Assembly (NCBI GenBank): GCA_017882375.1
Contig: JADGPP010000024.1
Location: 1 to 43,915 of the forward strand
Source: Solirubrobacteraceae bacterium
GTDB lineage: Bacteria; Actinomycetota; Thermoleophilia; Solirubrobacterales; Solirubrobacteraceae
Reading direction: 5' to 3'
Length of the DNA: 43,915 nt
The notes under the pieces are model-generated. The model searched no databases. It saw only the letters and a program-made list of their open reading frames with translations, and was not told the origin of the DNA. This document shows positions 1-7,590 of the stretch, piece after piece (the first letter of the stretch is position 1; each line of letters opens with the position of its first letter). Both the position numbers and the translations under genes were made by a program.

Positions 1-205
1 CGCAGCCGACGATGCGTGGCCGTCGCCGCGCGGAGAACGTCACGAAACTCGCCGGCAGCGGACCCCAGCACTCGAAGCGGCATCGGCCAATCGTTGCGGG
101 CGCGCCGGACGCCTGCGCAGTCAGGGTGGCGCAATCGCGGCGGTGTCGCACGACCGCGCCAGAGCCGGCAGGACCCCCACGGGGGGGCGGCGAAGAGAGA
201 AGGAA

Positions 206-602
206 ATGACACAGCCTCTCCAGCATCCGAAGCCGCCCAAGTTGGCCAACGAACGCACCGGCTTGAACGACAAGGTCGCGAACGTGATCGCCACGACGGT
301 GGGCTCGGATGTGGATGTTCTACGCCAGCATCATCGGCTTCGCGGTCTGGATGGCCGGGCTCGGGGTCACCGTCGCGGGCGACAACTACCCATACAACCT
401 CATGCTGCTCGCTGTCGGCGGCATCATGCAGTGGCTTGCAATGATCGCGATTCTCGTCGCGCAGAACGCTCAAGGGAACGTTCAAGACAAGCAGGTCGAG
501 CGCCTACACAAGCTAGGTGTAACGACCCACAGCCTGGTCGTGGAGAACACTGAGCTGACCGAAGCGATCCATGACCACTTCATGAAGAAGAGCGGTTCCT
601 AG
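206..602 (+). pseudogene. small membrane protein gene with a +1 frameshift
   Basis: Two overlapping reading frames together make one plausible protein. The first starts at ATG 206 behind a purine-rich ribosome site (GAGAGAAGGA) and reads MTQPLQHPKP...LNDKVANVIATTVGS. The second begins at 309 (MWMFYASIIGF...) and runs to the stop at 600-602. Removing one G at 307/308 joins them without a gap into about 131 residues: a soluble N-terminus, a 'TTVGS-MWMFY' entry into the membrane, two hydrophobic segments, and a polar helical tail that ends HDHFMKKSGS. The pattern resembles small two-helix DUF1003-like or low-affinity-permease-like membrane proteins, but the family is uncertain. The 309 ORF alone would lack the N-terminus and has no good ribosome site. 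It is either a decayed gene, a sequencing error, or recoding. Confidence 0.6.
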
Positions 603-989
603 CCGGCTTGCTGGCCGTGTAGCGGGCTTGGCGCGGACCGGTTGCCGAAAAGCCCGCGGACCACTTCGACCGCGAATTGAAGTGGCGCCAACTGTGGCTC
701 GGTGGCCCGCAGTGGAGACCGACCAGACTAGGTACGGGCCTCCGATTCTCGCGCCCGCGGTCGCTACGAATGAAGACAGCCATCGACCGCACCGTGACGC
801 TGCAGCCCCCGCGGTCGGCGCTACCATCCGGCCAGCCGCAACCCCACAATCCGCCACGCTGGCCGAGCCGCGGGTAAGGCCGGCAAGCACACCGTTTCGC
901 AGCAGAGAGCGGCTGGACGGAGCCGGTGCCAGGCGTGCGCGCTGTCGTGGGATGGCCGAACGCCGGCTGGCGACGTCTGGCTTGAGCGC
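603..989. other. intergenic region without recognised gene
   Basis: No reading frame here has the codon bias or a recognisable motif expected of a gene. The region starts just after the frameshifted gene and ends at the stop of the small hydrophobic gene on the minus strand. A perfect 7-bp inverted repeat (CCACTTC at 661-667 and GAAGTGG at 679-685) could be a weak bidirectional terminator. Nothing else stands out. Confidence 0.5.
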
Positions 990-1136
990 CTAGAGGCGCC
1001 CCCGTCGACCGCGGTAGGGACCCACGAACAGCAGCAGCGCCACGATAAGAAGAACCAACACCAGCGGGCTCACGAACGCGGCGCCCGCGACGCTGAGAAT
1101 GATCAAGACGATGATGAGAAGCACAAGCAAGTCCAT
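990..1136 (-). CDS. 48-aa hydrophobic membrane peptide
   Basis: A very short gene, chosen because its ATG at 1136 is preceded at good spacing by a strong ribosome site (GGAGGAGG on the minus strand, near 1143-1150). The product starts MDLLVLLIIVLIILSVAG, is almost entirely aliphatic, has a 'SP' turn near residue 23-24 that may split it into two short membrane helices, and ends in a basic tail GPYRGRRGRL that should sit in the cytoplasm. Small proteins of this shape are common in actinobacteria and are usually annotated only as hydrophobic proteins. No function can be assigned. A longer ORF in the same frame exists but has no coding signal upstream of this start. Confidence 0.65.
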   Translation of the reverse strand: MDLLVLLIIVLIILSVAGAAFVSPLVLVLLIVALLLFVGPYRGRRGRL

Positions 1137-1243
1137 AAGAGTCCTCCTCCAGTTCGGATGCCCTGTGCGGTTTTCTGCCAGCCTACCTGTGGGCTGCGTA
1201 AACCAGCGTCGTGCGTCGTGCAGCCGACGACGATCCTCCCGCG

Positions 1244-1677
1244 CTACATGTTGAGAATGTTGACCGCGCGGGCGGCAACCAGGCCAACGGTCAGAGATGA
1301 CGCAATCGACTCGATCAGCATCAGGCTCTTGATGCGAACGCTCAGCGGCATGGCATCGGTGGGACTGAATGTGCTCGCGTTCGTGAATGAGACATAGAGG
1401 TAATCCAAGAACGCTGGACGCCAGCCCGCAGTGATGGCTCGGAAGCACCCATTTGGGGAAAGGGGAAGTCTGGTGCGCGGGGCTCGGGCGCGGTGCGCAT
1501 GTGCGGACCGCCGCGATCGACCTCCCAGAACCACAAGCCGAAGACGGCCACGTTGGTGAACCAGATCTGGGCGGCCGACAGAACCAGTGCTCGTCCGCCG
1601 GTCCCACTGCCCTTGAGCAGATAGTGGACGAGCAGTCCCTCCGCCGCGAAGTTAGCTGCGGTAACGATCCCGATCAA
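1244..1677 (-). pseudogene. multi-helix membrane protein, frameshifted and 5'-truncated
   Basis: Two minus-strand frames give consecutive parts of one membrane protein. The upstream part reads ...GIVTAANFAAEGLLVHYLL...IWFTNVAVFGLWFWEVDRGGP...DFPFPQMG. The downstream part reads ...GWRPAFLDYLYVSFTNASTFSPTDAMPL...VARAVNILNM. From memory this order (W-W/F-E-x-DRGGP, then DFxFPQM, then FTNAxxFSPTD, then ARAVNIL) is that of an actinobacterial integral membrane family often labelled DUF1345-like. The reading frame changes between about 1423 and 1455. Upstream, the open frame (RVRRRIAIG...) meets a stop near 1762 with no usable start except TTG 1677, so the usual N-terminal helices are missing. It is probably a dead gene, unless the assembly is wrong. 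Confidence 0.6.
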
Positions 1678-1738
1678 CCCGATCGCGATACGCCGACGAA
1701 CGCGCGACTGGGTGTGGTGACGATAGGGTGTCGAGATT

Positions 1739-1843
1739 ATGAGCCCGAACGGCGAGGTCGTTCAGGTCTTTGAGGTGCTTCTCGACGCGATAGAGCTTGA
1801 GACAATGCGATGGGGTGCTCAAACCGCGCTAACCTCGCTCTAG
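1739..1843 (+). CDS. possible 34-aa peptide abutting the DUF2007-like gene
   Basis: A short ORF begins at ATG 1739 (MSPNGEVVQVFEVLLDAIEL...) and ends with TAG 1841-1843, immediately followed by the ATG of the next gene at 1844. The product would be a single acidic amphipathic helix. The exact stop-start abutment suggests translational coupling, and the same CTAGATG junction recurs 264 bp later. The ribosome site is weak and the peptide is not recognised, so this could be chance. Confidence 0.3.
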   Translation: MSPNGEVVQVFEVLLDAIELETMRWGAQTALTSL

Positions 1844-2107
1844 ATGCCCAACGAGCTCAAGATCGTAACCACGGTGAGCAACGAGGCAGAGGCCGAAATG
1901 GTCTGCGAGTCGCTGTCGGAGGCCGGTATCCGCTCGATGCCGCAGATGAGCAGCGGGAACATACGGCTCGGAGCTGCGGCCCCGCTCGACGTGTACGTCG
2001 AGGAGCAGCACTACGACAGGGCGCTCGAAGTCTTGAACGCTGCGGTCCCAAGCGACGAGGAGTTGGCGCGCCTAAGTCACGAGGCGGGCGAGAGGAGCGC
2101 ACCCTAG
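1844..2107 (+). CDS. DUF2007-like small protein (putative signal-transducing domain)
   Basis: This 87-residue protein begins MPNELKIVTTVSNEAEAEMVCESLSEAGI and continues with a variable stretch, then LDVYVEEQHYDRALEVLNA. That is the ferredoxin-like beta-alpha-beta-alpha layout of the DUF2007 family, small proteins labelled 'putative signal transducing' on weak evidence. The first strand (LKIVTTVSN), the helix carrying the E-A-E-x-x-x-x-x-L pattern, and the last helix (DRALEVL) are clear. The start is the only ATG and directly follows a TAG stop. It ends at TAG 2105-2107 with the next ATG at 2108, so at least two genes here are translated in tandem. Function unknown. Confidence 0.65.
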   Translation: MPNELKIVTTVSNEAEAEMVCESLSEAGIRSMPQMSSGNIRLGAAAPLDVYVEEQHYDRALEVLNAAVPSDEELARLSHEAGERSAP

Positions 2108-2392
2108 ATGCGACGCAATTGGCAGCGCACCGGGAAGCCCACCCAGCCGACCAAGCCCAAAGGCAAGGACAAGCAGGGCAAGCCTTACAAGCCGGTCCAG
2201 GCGCTTGAGAAGGCTGCCAAGTCTTCGTCTGGTTCCAAGGAGGCAAAGCTCAACGCACTTCGCAATGCGTATCCCGAGGAGTTAGAGGTCCAAGGCGACG
2301 AGCTCCGAGACGACGCCCGTCAAGCAGGTGCTTCGCCGAAGGAGACCGACAAAGCGGCAAACACGCCCCCTTCGCCTCCTCCGGGCGGCTAG
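2108..2392 (+). CDS. hypothetical Lys/Pro-rich small protein
   Basis: This 94-residue product is not recognised. It is highly charged: a basic N-terminal half rich in Lys, Gly and Pro (KPTQPTKPKGKDKQGKPYKP), a central alanine/lysine helix, a short ordered-looking stretch (NALRNAYPEELEVQGDELRDDARQAG) and a Pro/Gly tail. No membrane segment or signal peptide is present, so it should be cytoplasmic and partly disordered. It starts at the base after the stop of the DUF2007-like gene, so it is probably translated by coupling. A strong hairpin at 2489-2520 lies about 100 bp downstream and may end the transcript. Confidence 0.45.
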   Translation: MRRNWQRTGKPTQPTKPKGKDKQGKPYKPVQALEKAAKSSSGSKEAKLNALRNAYPEELEVQGDELRDDARQAGASPKETDKAANTPPSPPPGG

Positions 2393-2488
2393 AAGGGCCG
2401 AGCGCGAGCAGCGCGGAGCAGCCAGAGTCTACGAACATCGAAGTCCGCGAGTAGCGATGGTTGTACCCCACGGGTCGGACCCTCGGCC

Positions 2489-2520
2489 CGCTTCCGCTTC
2501 TGCTAGGCAAAGCGGAAGCG
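2489..2520 (+). terminator. 11-bp perfect hairpin, terminator or start-site occluder
   Basis: CGCTTCCGCTT (2489-2499) pairs perfectly with AAGCGGAAGCG (2510-2520) across a 10-base loop. There is no T-tract. It lies downstream of the small-gene operon and could end it. Its right arm contains the only ribosome-site-like sequence (GCGGAAG) for an ORF whose ATG is the very next base, 2521. Confidence 0.6.
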
Positions 2521-2661
2521 ATGTCAACCCCACATGAGACGCCTGGATCGGACGAAACTCAGGCGTCCACGCCCACGCCGAACTTGTGCCTGGTTCCGTT
2601 GAAGAGCGAGCGTGCTCGGCCCACCAGATACGTGCGCGAACTTGCGAGCCAGACCACTTAG
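2521..2661 (+). CDS. possible 46-aa peptide
   Basis: ATG 2521 opens MSTPHETPGSDETQAS..., a short polar sequence with a central NLCLVPLKSERARPTRYVRELA segment, ending at TAG 2659-2661, where it overlaps the end of the convergent glycosyltransferase by four bases. No family is recognised. The ribosome site would be locked inside the preceding hairpin. It is listed because the start, hairpin and end fit neatly between two genes, but coding evidence is thin. Confidence 0.25.
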   Translation: MSTPHETPGSDETQASTPTPNLCLVPLKSERARPTRYVRELASQTT

Positions 2662-3593
2662 GGTCGAGGAGTCTCTGGCCCAGGCGCGATCGCCGGCGGG
2701 CGCCTCCCGAGCGCCAGCGCCGCCCCTCCCCCGGCGACCGCCCGCCACGCCCGCGCCTCCTGCGGCCGCGACCGTGCGAACAGCGCGACGCGCGGCAGGC
2801 TGATCGCCAGCTCGGCGATCCCGAGCACGGCGCGCTGCGCGCGCGAGAAGTGCGCGTCGGCGTACTGGACGATGCCGTGGTGGATCGAGCGGATGTGCTC
2901 GGCCTTGCCCCAGCGCCGGAAGCTGCCGCCGCCGAGGTGGCGAAAGACGGCGCCGGGCACGTAGAGGATCGGCCCGCGCTCGCTCAGGCGCAGCAGCAGG
3001 TCGGAGTCCTCGAACCAGAACCAGAAGCGCTCGTCAAAGCCGCCGACGGCGTGCAGCGCGTCGCGGCGCACGAGGATCGCCGCGGCGGCCGGCTGCGCCA
3101 CCTCCTGCACGCTCGTGTCGTCCCACTGGGCGCCGTGGTAGCGGCGCGTGACGGGGTTGCCGGGCCACAGCTCCTCGACGCCGAGCACGATCACGAGGAA
3201 GTTGGCGAGCGTGGGGAACGGCCGCGGGCGGTACTGCTCCTGGGTGACGAGCGTCTGCGGGTCGACCAGGCGCCCGCCGGCGGCGACGGCGCGCGGATCG
3301 TCGTCGATCGCCGCCAGCAGCGCCCCGATCGCCCCGGGCGCGACGAGCACGTCGGAGTTGAGCAGAAGCACGTACGGCGCGCCGCCCTTGGCCACGCCGC
3401 GGTTGTTGGCGGCGGCGAATCCGTGCGGCACGTCCAGCGCCACGACCGTCGCGCGCTCGGCGAGCGTTCGGCGGGACTCTGCAAGGTCGTCCGCGAAGGC
3501 GTTGTCGACGACGACGACGCTGGCCACCGCCGGATCGTCGAGCTGGCCGATGCACTCCAGGGTCATCTCGGCCATGTCCGCGGAGACGATCAC
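2658..3593 (-). CDS. family 2 glycosyltransferase (rhamnosyltransferase-like)
   Basis: A GT-A fold, inverting glycosyltransferase of family GT2, likely moving a sugar from a nucleotide donor onto a lipid-linked or surface glycan at the inner face of the membrane. The N-terminal strand VIVSAD, the VVVVDNA nucleotide-binding strand, GFAAANNRGV, the metal-site strand YVLLLNSDV (NSD in place of DxD), and the late GGFDERFWFWFEDSDLLLR catalytic block occur in the right order, as in WbbL-like rhamnosyltransferases. The C-terminal 60 residues are amphipathic and Arg/Ala-rich, possibly for membrane contact. GTG 3593 is the only start: no ATG/GTG/TTG occurs in frame in the 90 bases upstream. It is divergent from a second GT2 gene, with about 88 bp of shared control region. 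Confidence 0.85.
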   Translation of the reverse strand: MIVSADMAEMTLECIGQLDDPAVASVVVVDNAFADDLAESRRTLAERATVVALDVPHGFAAANNRGVAKGGAPYVLLLNSDVLVAPGAIGALLAAIDDDPRAVAAGGRLVDPQTLVTQEQYRPRPFPTLANFLVIVLGVEELWPGNPVTRRYHGAQWDDTSVQEVAQPAAAAILVRRDALHAVGGFDERFWFWFEDSDLLLRLSERGPILYVPGAVFRHLGGGSFRRWGKAEHIRSIHHGIVQYADAHFSRAQRAVLGIAELAISLPRVALFARSRPQEARAWRAVAGGGAALALGRRPPAIAPGPETPRP

Positions 3594-3681
3594 GACGTCG
3601 ACGCTCGCCGCGTGATCCGTTGGCGGGCGCGCCGCGGCGCGTGAGGCGGCGGAGGCCGCGGGCTGTAGCTTGTCCGCTTCG

Positions 3682-4671
3682 ATGGCGCAATCATTGCCGA
3701 CGCAGACCGACGGGGAGGCGCCGCTGCTGACGGTCGCGGTGCTCTCCTACGACGGGCGACACCTGCTCGAGCTGATCCTGCCGTCGCTGGCGCGCCAGAG
3801 CTTTCGCGACTTCGAGGTCGTCGTCGTCGACAACGGCTCGCGCGACGACACGGTGGCGTGGCTGGGCGAGCACTGGCCCGAGGTGCAGGTGATCTCGCTG
3901 GCGCAGAACATCGGCGTGACGGCAGCGCTGAACGTCTGCGCGCGCGCCGGCCGCGGCGAGCTGGTGGGGCTGTTCAACAACGACCTGGAGGTCGATCCGG
4001 ACTGCCTCGGCGAGCTCGTGGCGGCGCTGCGCGAGCACCCGCAGGCCGGCTGGGCGGGCGCGAAGCTGCGCGACTTCGAGCAGCGCGATGTGCTCGACGG
4101 CGCCGGCGACGTGTTCACGTGGGCGGCGACGGGCGGACGGCGCGGGCACGGCGAGCGCGACGTGGGCCAGTACGACGAGCCGCGCGCGATCTTCGGCGCG
4201 TGCGGCGGCGCGGCGCTGTACCGGCGCAGCACGCTGCAACAGGTCGGCGACTTCGACGAGGACTTCTTCGCCTTCTACGAGGACGTCGACTGGAACCTGC
4301 GCGCGCAGCTGGCCGGCTTCAGCTGCCGCTACGTGCCCAGCGCGGTCGTCTACCACATGGGCAGCGCGACGATCGGACGCGGACTGTCTGACTTCACGCG
4401 CTACCACCTGTGGCGCAACACGCTGTGGATCATCGCCAAGGACCTGCCGGCGCGCGCGCTGCTGCGCCACGCTCCGCACCTGCTGCTCGGCCAGCTCGTC
4501 AACCTGGCGGTGGCGATCCGCGACCGCAAGCTGACGATCTGGCTGCGCGTGTGGCGCGACGCGCTGCGCGGCCTGCCGCGGATGCTGCGCAAGCGACGCG
4601 AGGTGCAGGCGCGGCGACAGATCTCGGCGAGCGCGCTGGACGCAGTCGTCGGCGCGGACGGCGGGCGCTGA
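3682..4671 (+). CDS. family 2 glycosyltransferase
   Basis: This 329-residue GT2 enzyme has all core blocks: LTVAVLSYDGRHLL (first strand), FEVVVVDNGSRDDT, QNIGVTAALN, the metal/donor motif LVGLFNNDLEVD, then GACGGAALYRR and the DEDFFAFYEDVDWNLRAQLAG acceptor block, followed by the VYHMGSAT segment typical of WbbL/rhamnosyltransferase-like members. The last 90 residues (RNTLWIIAKDLPARALLRHAP...) form an amphipathic, Arg-rich membrane-associated tail. ATG 3682 is preferred to TTG 3670 because the family starts about a dozen residues before the first strand. Divergent from the GT2 gene on the minus strand. The pair sits beside the nucleotide-sugar operon and probably assembles the same glycan. 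Confidence 0.85.
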   Translation: MAQSLPTQTDGEAPLLTVAVLSYDGRHLLELILPSLARQSFRDFEVVVVDNGSRDDTVAWLGEHWPEVQVISLAQNIGVTAALNVCARAGRGELVGLFNNDLEVDPDCLGELVAALREHPQAGWAGAKLRDFEQRDVLDGAGDVFTWAATGGRRGHGERDVGQYDEPRAIFGACGGAALYRRSTLQQVGDFDEDFFAFYEDVDWNLRAQLAGFSCRYVPSAVVYHMGSATIGRGLSDFTRYHLWRNTLWIIAKDLPARALLRHAPHLLLGQLVNLAVAIRDRKLTIWLRVWRDALRGLPRMLRKRREVQARRQISASALDAVVGADGGR

Positions 4672-4808
4672 CCGTTGCCATAGCGGGTCGCCCTCAGCTG
4701 TCCAGCATTGGACTTTCGGACGCATTCCGGCAGTTGATAGGGTGTCCGCCGTAGCGCTTGCGTGCGCCACACCGGCTGTACGCACATCGTCTATTCAAGG
4801 GGGCCTCA

Positions 4809-6506
4809 ATGCATTGGTCACTGCCGTTCCGCTGTGGCGCGACCAACCGCGCCGGCGGACAAGCCCGACGAGCCGATCGCTCGCGCAGAGATGCGCGGCG
4901 CTGGGCGCTTGCCGTGCTGGTCGGATCCGTTCTGCTGCTCGTCGTCGGTCCTGTAGCCGGCGCGCAGGCTGCCGGTACCGCCAAACTCACGGGCGAAGTG
5001 ACCGCCAAAGGCGGAACCAAAGCCGGAGCCAAATTGCCAGGAATCGAGGTCACCGCAGAAGGCACCGGCGGCGAAGGGACAGCTCTTACCGAACCGGTAA
5101 CCGGAAAATATACGATAGGCGAACTGGGAGCCGGGTCATACACGGTCAGGTTCCGTGACCCCAACCAAACCTACCTGCCACTCGAAGAATCAACCACCGT
5201 CGCCGTCGAAGGCGAAACCAAGACGCTCAACGCTAAATTGAAAGAAGGCGGCTCGATATCGGGCACGGTGACGAGCGCCGCCAATGGGGGCGGGCTCGGC
5301 GGCGTCTCCGTGTCAGTCACTGGGAAATCCGGGGAATCGGAAGGATTTACGGCCACCGAAGCCGACGGTAAATACACGGTCAAAGGTCTCGCGCCCGGGT
5401 TGTACACCGTCGAGTTCTCACCCAGTGGCGGCGAATATCTGCCGCGGAGTGAGGGGGCGACGGTCGCCGAAGCCGAAGGCTCAGTTACGATAGCCAACAT
5501 CGCGCTGAAACAGGGCGGCAAGATCTCGGGCAGGGTCACCGATGCCTACACCCATAACGGGTTGGGGAAGATTGGAGTCGAAGCAGGAGGAGAATTCGCC
5601 TCGACCAACGACAACGGTGAATACACCGTGACCGGACTCTCGTCGGGCTCCTACAAGATCAGGTACTTTTGGGAGTTCTCTGACGCCGAAGTCAAAGAAT
5701 TCGAAAAAGCGCCCAGATTCATCCCGAAGTACATCGAACAGTACTTCAACGGTCAGCCTTCGCAAGCAACCGCCAATACGGTAGGAGCCAGCGAAGGAAA
5801 CGTTACGTCAGGGATCAACGTGGCGATGGTGCCCTCGGCGCCTGTCAATACCGCGCTGCCGGTCGTCTCCGGCACATCCACCGTCGGGAGCCCGCTGTCG
5901 TGCTCAAGCGGATCGTGGACAGGGGAATCCCAGATCAAGCTGTCCGTGGGCTGGCCCCTGACGACACCTTTCGGCTACCAGTGGCTGCGCAACGGGGCGG
6001 CGATCGCGAGTAGCACGTCGCCGACCTATATCGTCCAGGCCGTCGACCTCGGACACGGCTTGGAATGCGAAGTGACCGCGACCAACGAAGCGGGCCACGC
6101 CAGCGCCAAGAGCACTCCGTTCGCGGTGGTGAATCCGGTGCCGGTCATCACGACATCGGCGTCGAAGCTGCGGGTGTCGAAGAACTCGACCACGGTGAGC
6201 ATCAAGTGCGCGAACGCGGCGTGTGTCGGCACAGCTCAGCTCGTCCAGACGGTGATCGTCAAGCATCGCAAAGGCAAGAAGAAGGTCTCCAAGAAGACGA
6301 CGCTGGTCGTCGCGGCGGGGTCCTACTCACTTGCCGCGGGCAAGACGGGGACGATCACGCTGCGCCTGACGAAGGGCGGCAAGAGCAAGCTCGCCAGCGC
6401 CCACCGACTAACGCCGAAGCTCGTCGTGTCGGTGACGGGTGGTAAGCGACTTGAAAAGACGGTGCAGCTCAGCCTGGCTGCCGCCAAGAAGAAAAAGAAG
6501 AAGTAG
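4809..6506 (+). CDS. secreted surface protein with three Cna-B/carboxypeptidase-regulatory-like repeats and an Ig-like domain
   Basis: ATG 4809 follows AAGGGGG at good spacing. The product (565 residues) has a long basic N-terminus and a hydrophobic segment WALAVLVGSVLLLVVGPVAGAQA, so it is exported. Three beta-sandwich repeats follow, each with the pattern G-x-I/V-S/T-G-x-V ... G-K/E-Y-T-V-x-G-L-x-x-G-x-Y: about residues 57-135, 136-220 and 221-290. Next comes an Ig-like domain (VVSGTSTVGSPLSCSSGSWTG ... YQWLRNGAAI ... CEVTATNEAG) of a kind common in Thermoleophilia surface proteins. A two-Cys segment (CANAACVG) precedes a Lys-rich end finishing in six lysines, which may bind wall polymers. 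Glu and Lys codons in the repeats are mostly GAA/AAA, unlike neighbours. Role probably adhesion or envelope structure. Confidence 0.75.
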   Translation: MHWSLPFRCGATNRAGGQARRADRSRRDARRWALAVLVGSVLLLVVGPVAGAQAAGTAKLTGEVTAKGGTKAGAKLPGIEVTAEGTGGEGTALTEPVTGKYTIGELGAGSYTVRFRDPNQTYLPLEESTTVAVEGETKTLNAKLKEGGSISGTVTSAANGGGLGGVSVSVTGKSGESEGFTATEADGKYTVKGLAPGLYTVEFSPSGGEYLPRSEGATVAEAEGSVTIANIALKQGGKISGRVTDAYTHNGLGKIGVEAGGEFASTNDNGEYTVTGLSSGSYKIRYFWEFSDAEVKEFEKAPRFIPKYIEQYFNGQPSQATANTVGASEGNVTSGINVAMVPSAPVNTALPVVSGTSTVGSPLSCSSGSWTGESQIKLSVGWPLTTPFGYQWLRNGAAIASSTSPTYIVQAVDLGHGLECEVTATNEAGHASAKSTPFAVVNPVPVITTSASKLRVSKNSTTVSIKCANAACVGTAQLVQTVIVKHRKGKKKVSKKTTLVVAAGSYSLAAGKTGTITLRLTKGGKSKLASAHRLTPKLVVSVTGGKRLEKTVQLSLAAAKKKKKK

Positions 6507-6518
6507 CAGTGACGCGTC

Positions 6519-6554
6519 GCCGCCCCTGTCCGTCTCGTGACGGGCAGGGGCGGC
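6519..6554. terminator. 16-bp stem hairpin after the surface-protein gene
   Basis: Arms 6519-6534 and 6539-6554 pair over 16 positions with a single G-T wobble around the loop TCGT. The core is CGCCCCTGTCCGTC/GACGGGCAGGGGCG. It starts 12 bases after the stop of the plus-strand surface protein and lies 110 bp from the end of the convergent methyltransferase, so it can stop transcription from either side. No T-run follows, as is usual in GC-rich actinobacteria. Confidence 0.8.
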
Positions 6555-6664
6555 AGCGCACCGAGACGGCCGCGGCGCGGCGACGGATCAGCGCCGAGCA
6601 GCTCGACCCCTTCGTTGGGATCAACGGCGGAGACGACTAACCCGCGGCCCCAGACGCGCCGGGT

Positions 6665-7579
6665 CTATTGCGGGTTCTTGACGAACAACAGCGTCAATGC
6701 CGGCCCGCGAAGGTCGCGCCGTTCGACCGGCGCAAGCAGGCGCGAAATCGCCTGGGCGGCTCGGACCGTCACGGCAGCGCTGTCCTTCGCGGCCGGTCTG
6801 CGTCTCAGCGCATAGGTCCAGCCGTGCAGCGCGCAGATCCTGCCGAAGAGATCGTCGGTCGTCGCGGCGACGAGACGCAGGCCGTGTGCGCGAAGGCGCG
6901 ATGCGAGCGCCTGCTCGGGAATCAGGCAGAGGTGACGCGGGGCGTCCAGGTGCGCCCACCGTGCCCTGAGCAGACGGAACTGAAGCGACCTCGGATTTGG
7001 CACGCCGATCGCCAACATTCCGGCGTCCTGCAGCCGCTGGGCTGCGGTCGCAAGCATCTCGCCGGGATCGCGCAGATGCTCGAGCACGTGCCAAAGCGAG
7101 ATCACTCGCGCAGGCGCCTGCCGCTCGAGCTCGGCGATCGGCTCGTCGCTGCAGATCGCGTGAACGCCGAGACGACGGTTCATGTAATCGCAGCACCGCT
7201 CGTCCATCTCGATCGCCGTCACGTTGTAGCCCGCATGCTTCGCCGCGGCGGCAAACCCGCCAGGACCGGCGCCGATGTCGATCAAGCGACCGCCCGGCTC
7301 GGCAAGGCGCCGCAGCATGGCGACCCTCGCCGTCTCGACCTCGGCCAGCGTCGGGTTGTGCTCCCACTCGGGGGTCCCGTCGGCCGCGAATCGGTGGTAC
7401 TCGCCGGCATAGAATGGCGACAGATCCGCAGGCACGTCGACCATGAAGATCGTCTCGCATGCCGGGCAGCGGTTGTAGGTGAAGCGCGCCTCGGTTGTCT
7501 CCCGGTTGCGGTCGCGCGCCTGCAGGGCAAAGACCGAGTCCGCGCCGCAGAATGCACACGGTCGCGCCTGCGATGCCAT
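6665..7579 (-). CDS. class I SAM-dependent methyltransferase with N-terminal zinc knuckle
   Basis: 304 residues. An N-terminal four-cysteine site (C8-x2-C11 and C38-x2-C41) resembles the zinc knuckle found on sugar or polysaccharide methyltransferases. A Rossmann methyltransferase follows: motif I LIDIGAGPGG (99-108), the acidic loop VTAIEMDE, and the ISLWHVLEHLRDPGEML block typical of the Methyltransf_23 group. The C-terminal third (RARWAHLDAPRHL...) matches the same group. ATG 7579 is chosen because it places the first Cys pair at the normal position; the longer open frame upstream is a shadow of the flippase gene. It follows the flippase by 11 bp, so it is last in the polysaccharide operon and may methylate the finished or growing glycan. 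Confidence 0.8.
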   Translation of the reverse strand: MASQARPCAFCGADSVFALQARDRNRETTEARFTYNRCPACETIFMVDVPADLSPFYAGEYHRFAADGTPEWEHNPTLAEVETARVAMLRRLAEPGGRLIDIGAGPGGFAAAAKHAGYNVTAIEMDERCCDYMNRRLGVHAICSDEPIAELERQAPARVISLWHVLEHLRDPGEMLATAAQRLQDAGMLAIGVPNPRSLQFRLLRARWAHLDAPRHLCLIPEQALASRLRAHGLRLVAATTDDLFGRICALHGWTYALRRRPAAKDSAAVTVRAAQAISRLLAPVERRDLRGPALTLLFVKNPQ

Positions 7580-7590
7580 CGCGCAGGACC

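Noticed and set aside
174-187. CCCCC-ACG-GGGGG mini-hairpin before the first gene
   Set aside because: Only five base pairs in a G/C run; too weak to call a terminator or regulator.
513-890. 125-codon minus-strand frame in the first intergenic region
   Set aside because: Composition fits chance in GC-rich DNA, it overlaps the end of the frameshifted gene, and no ribosome site or motif supports it.
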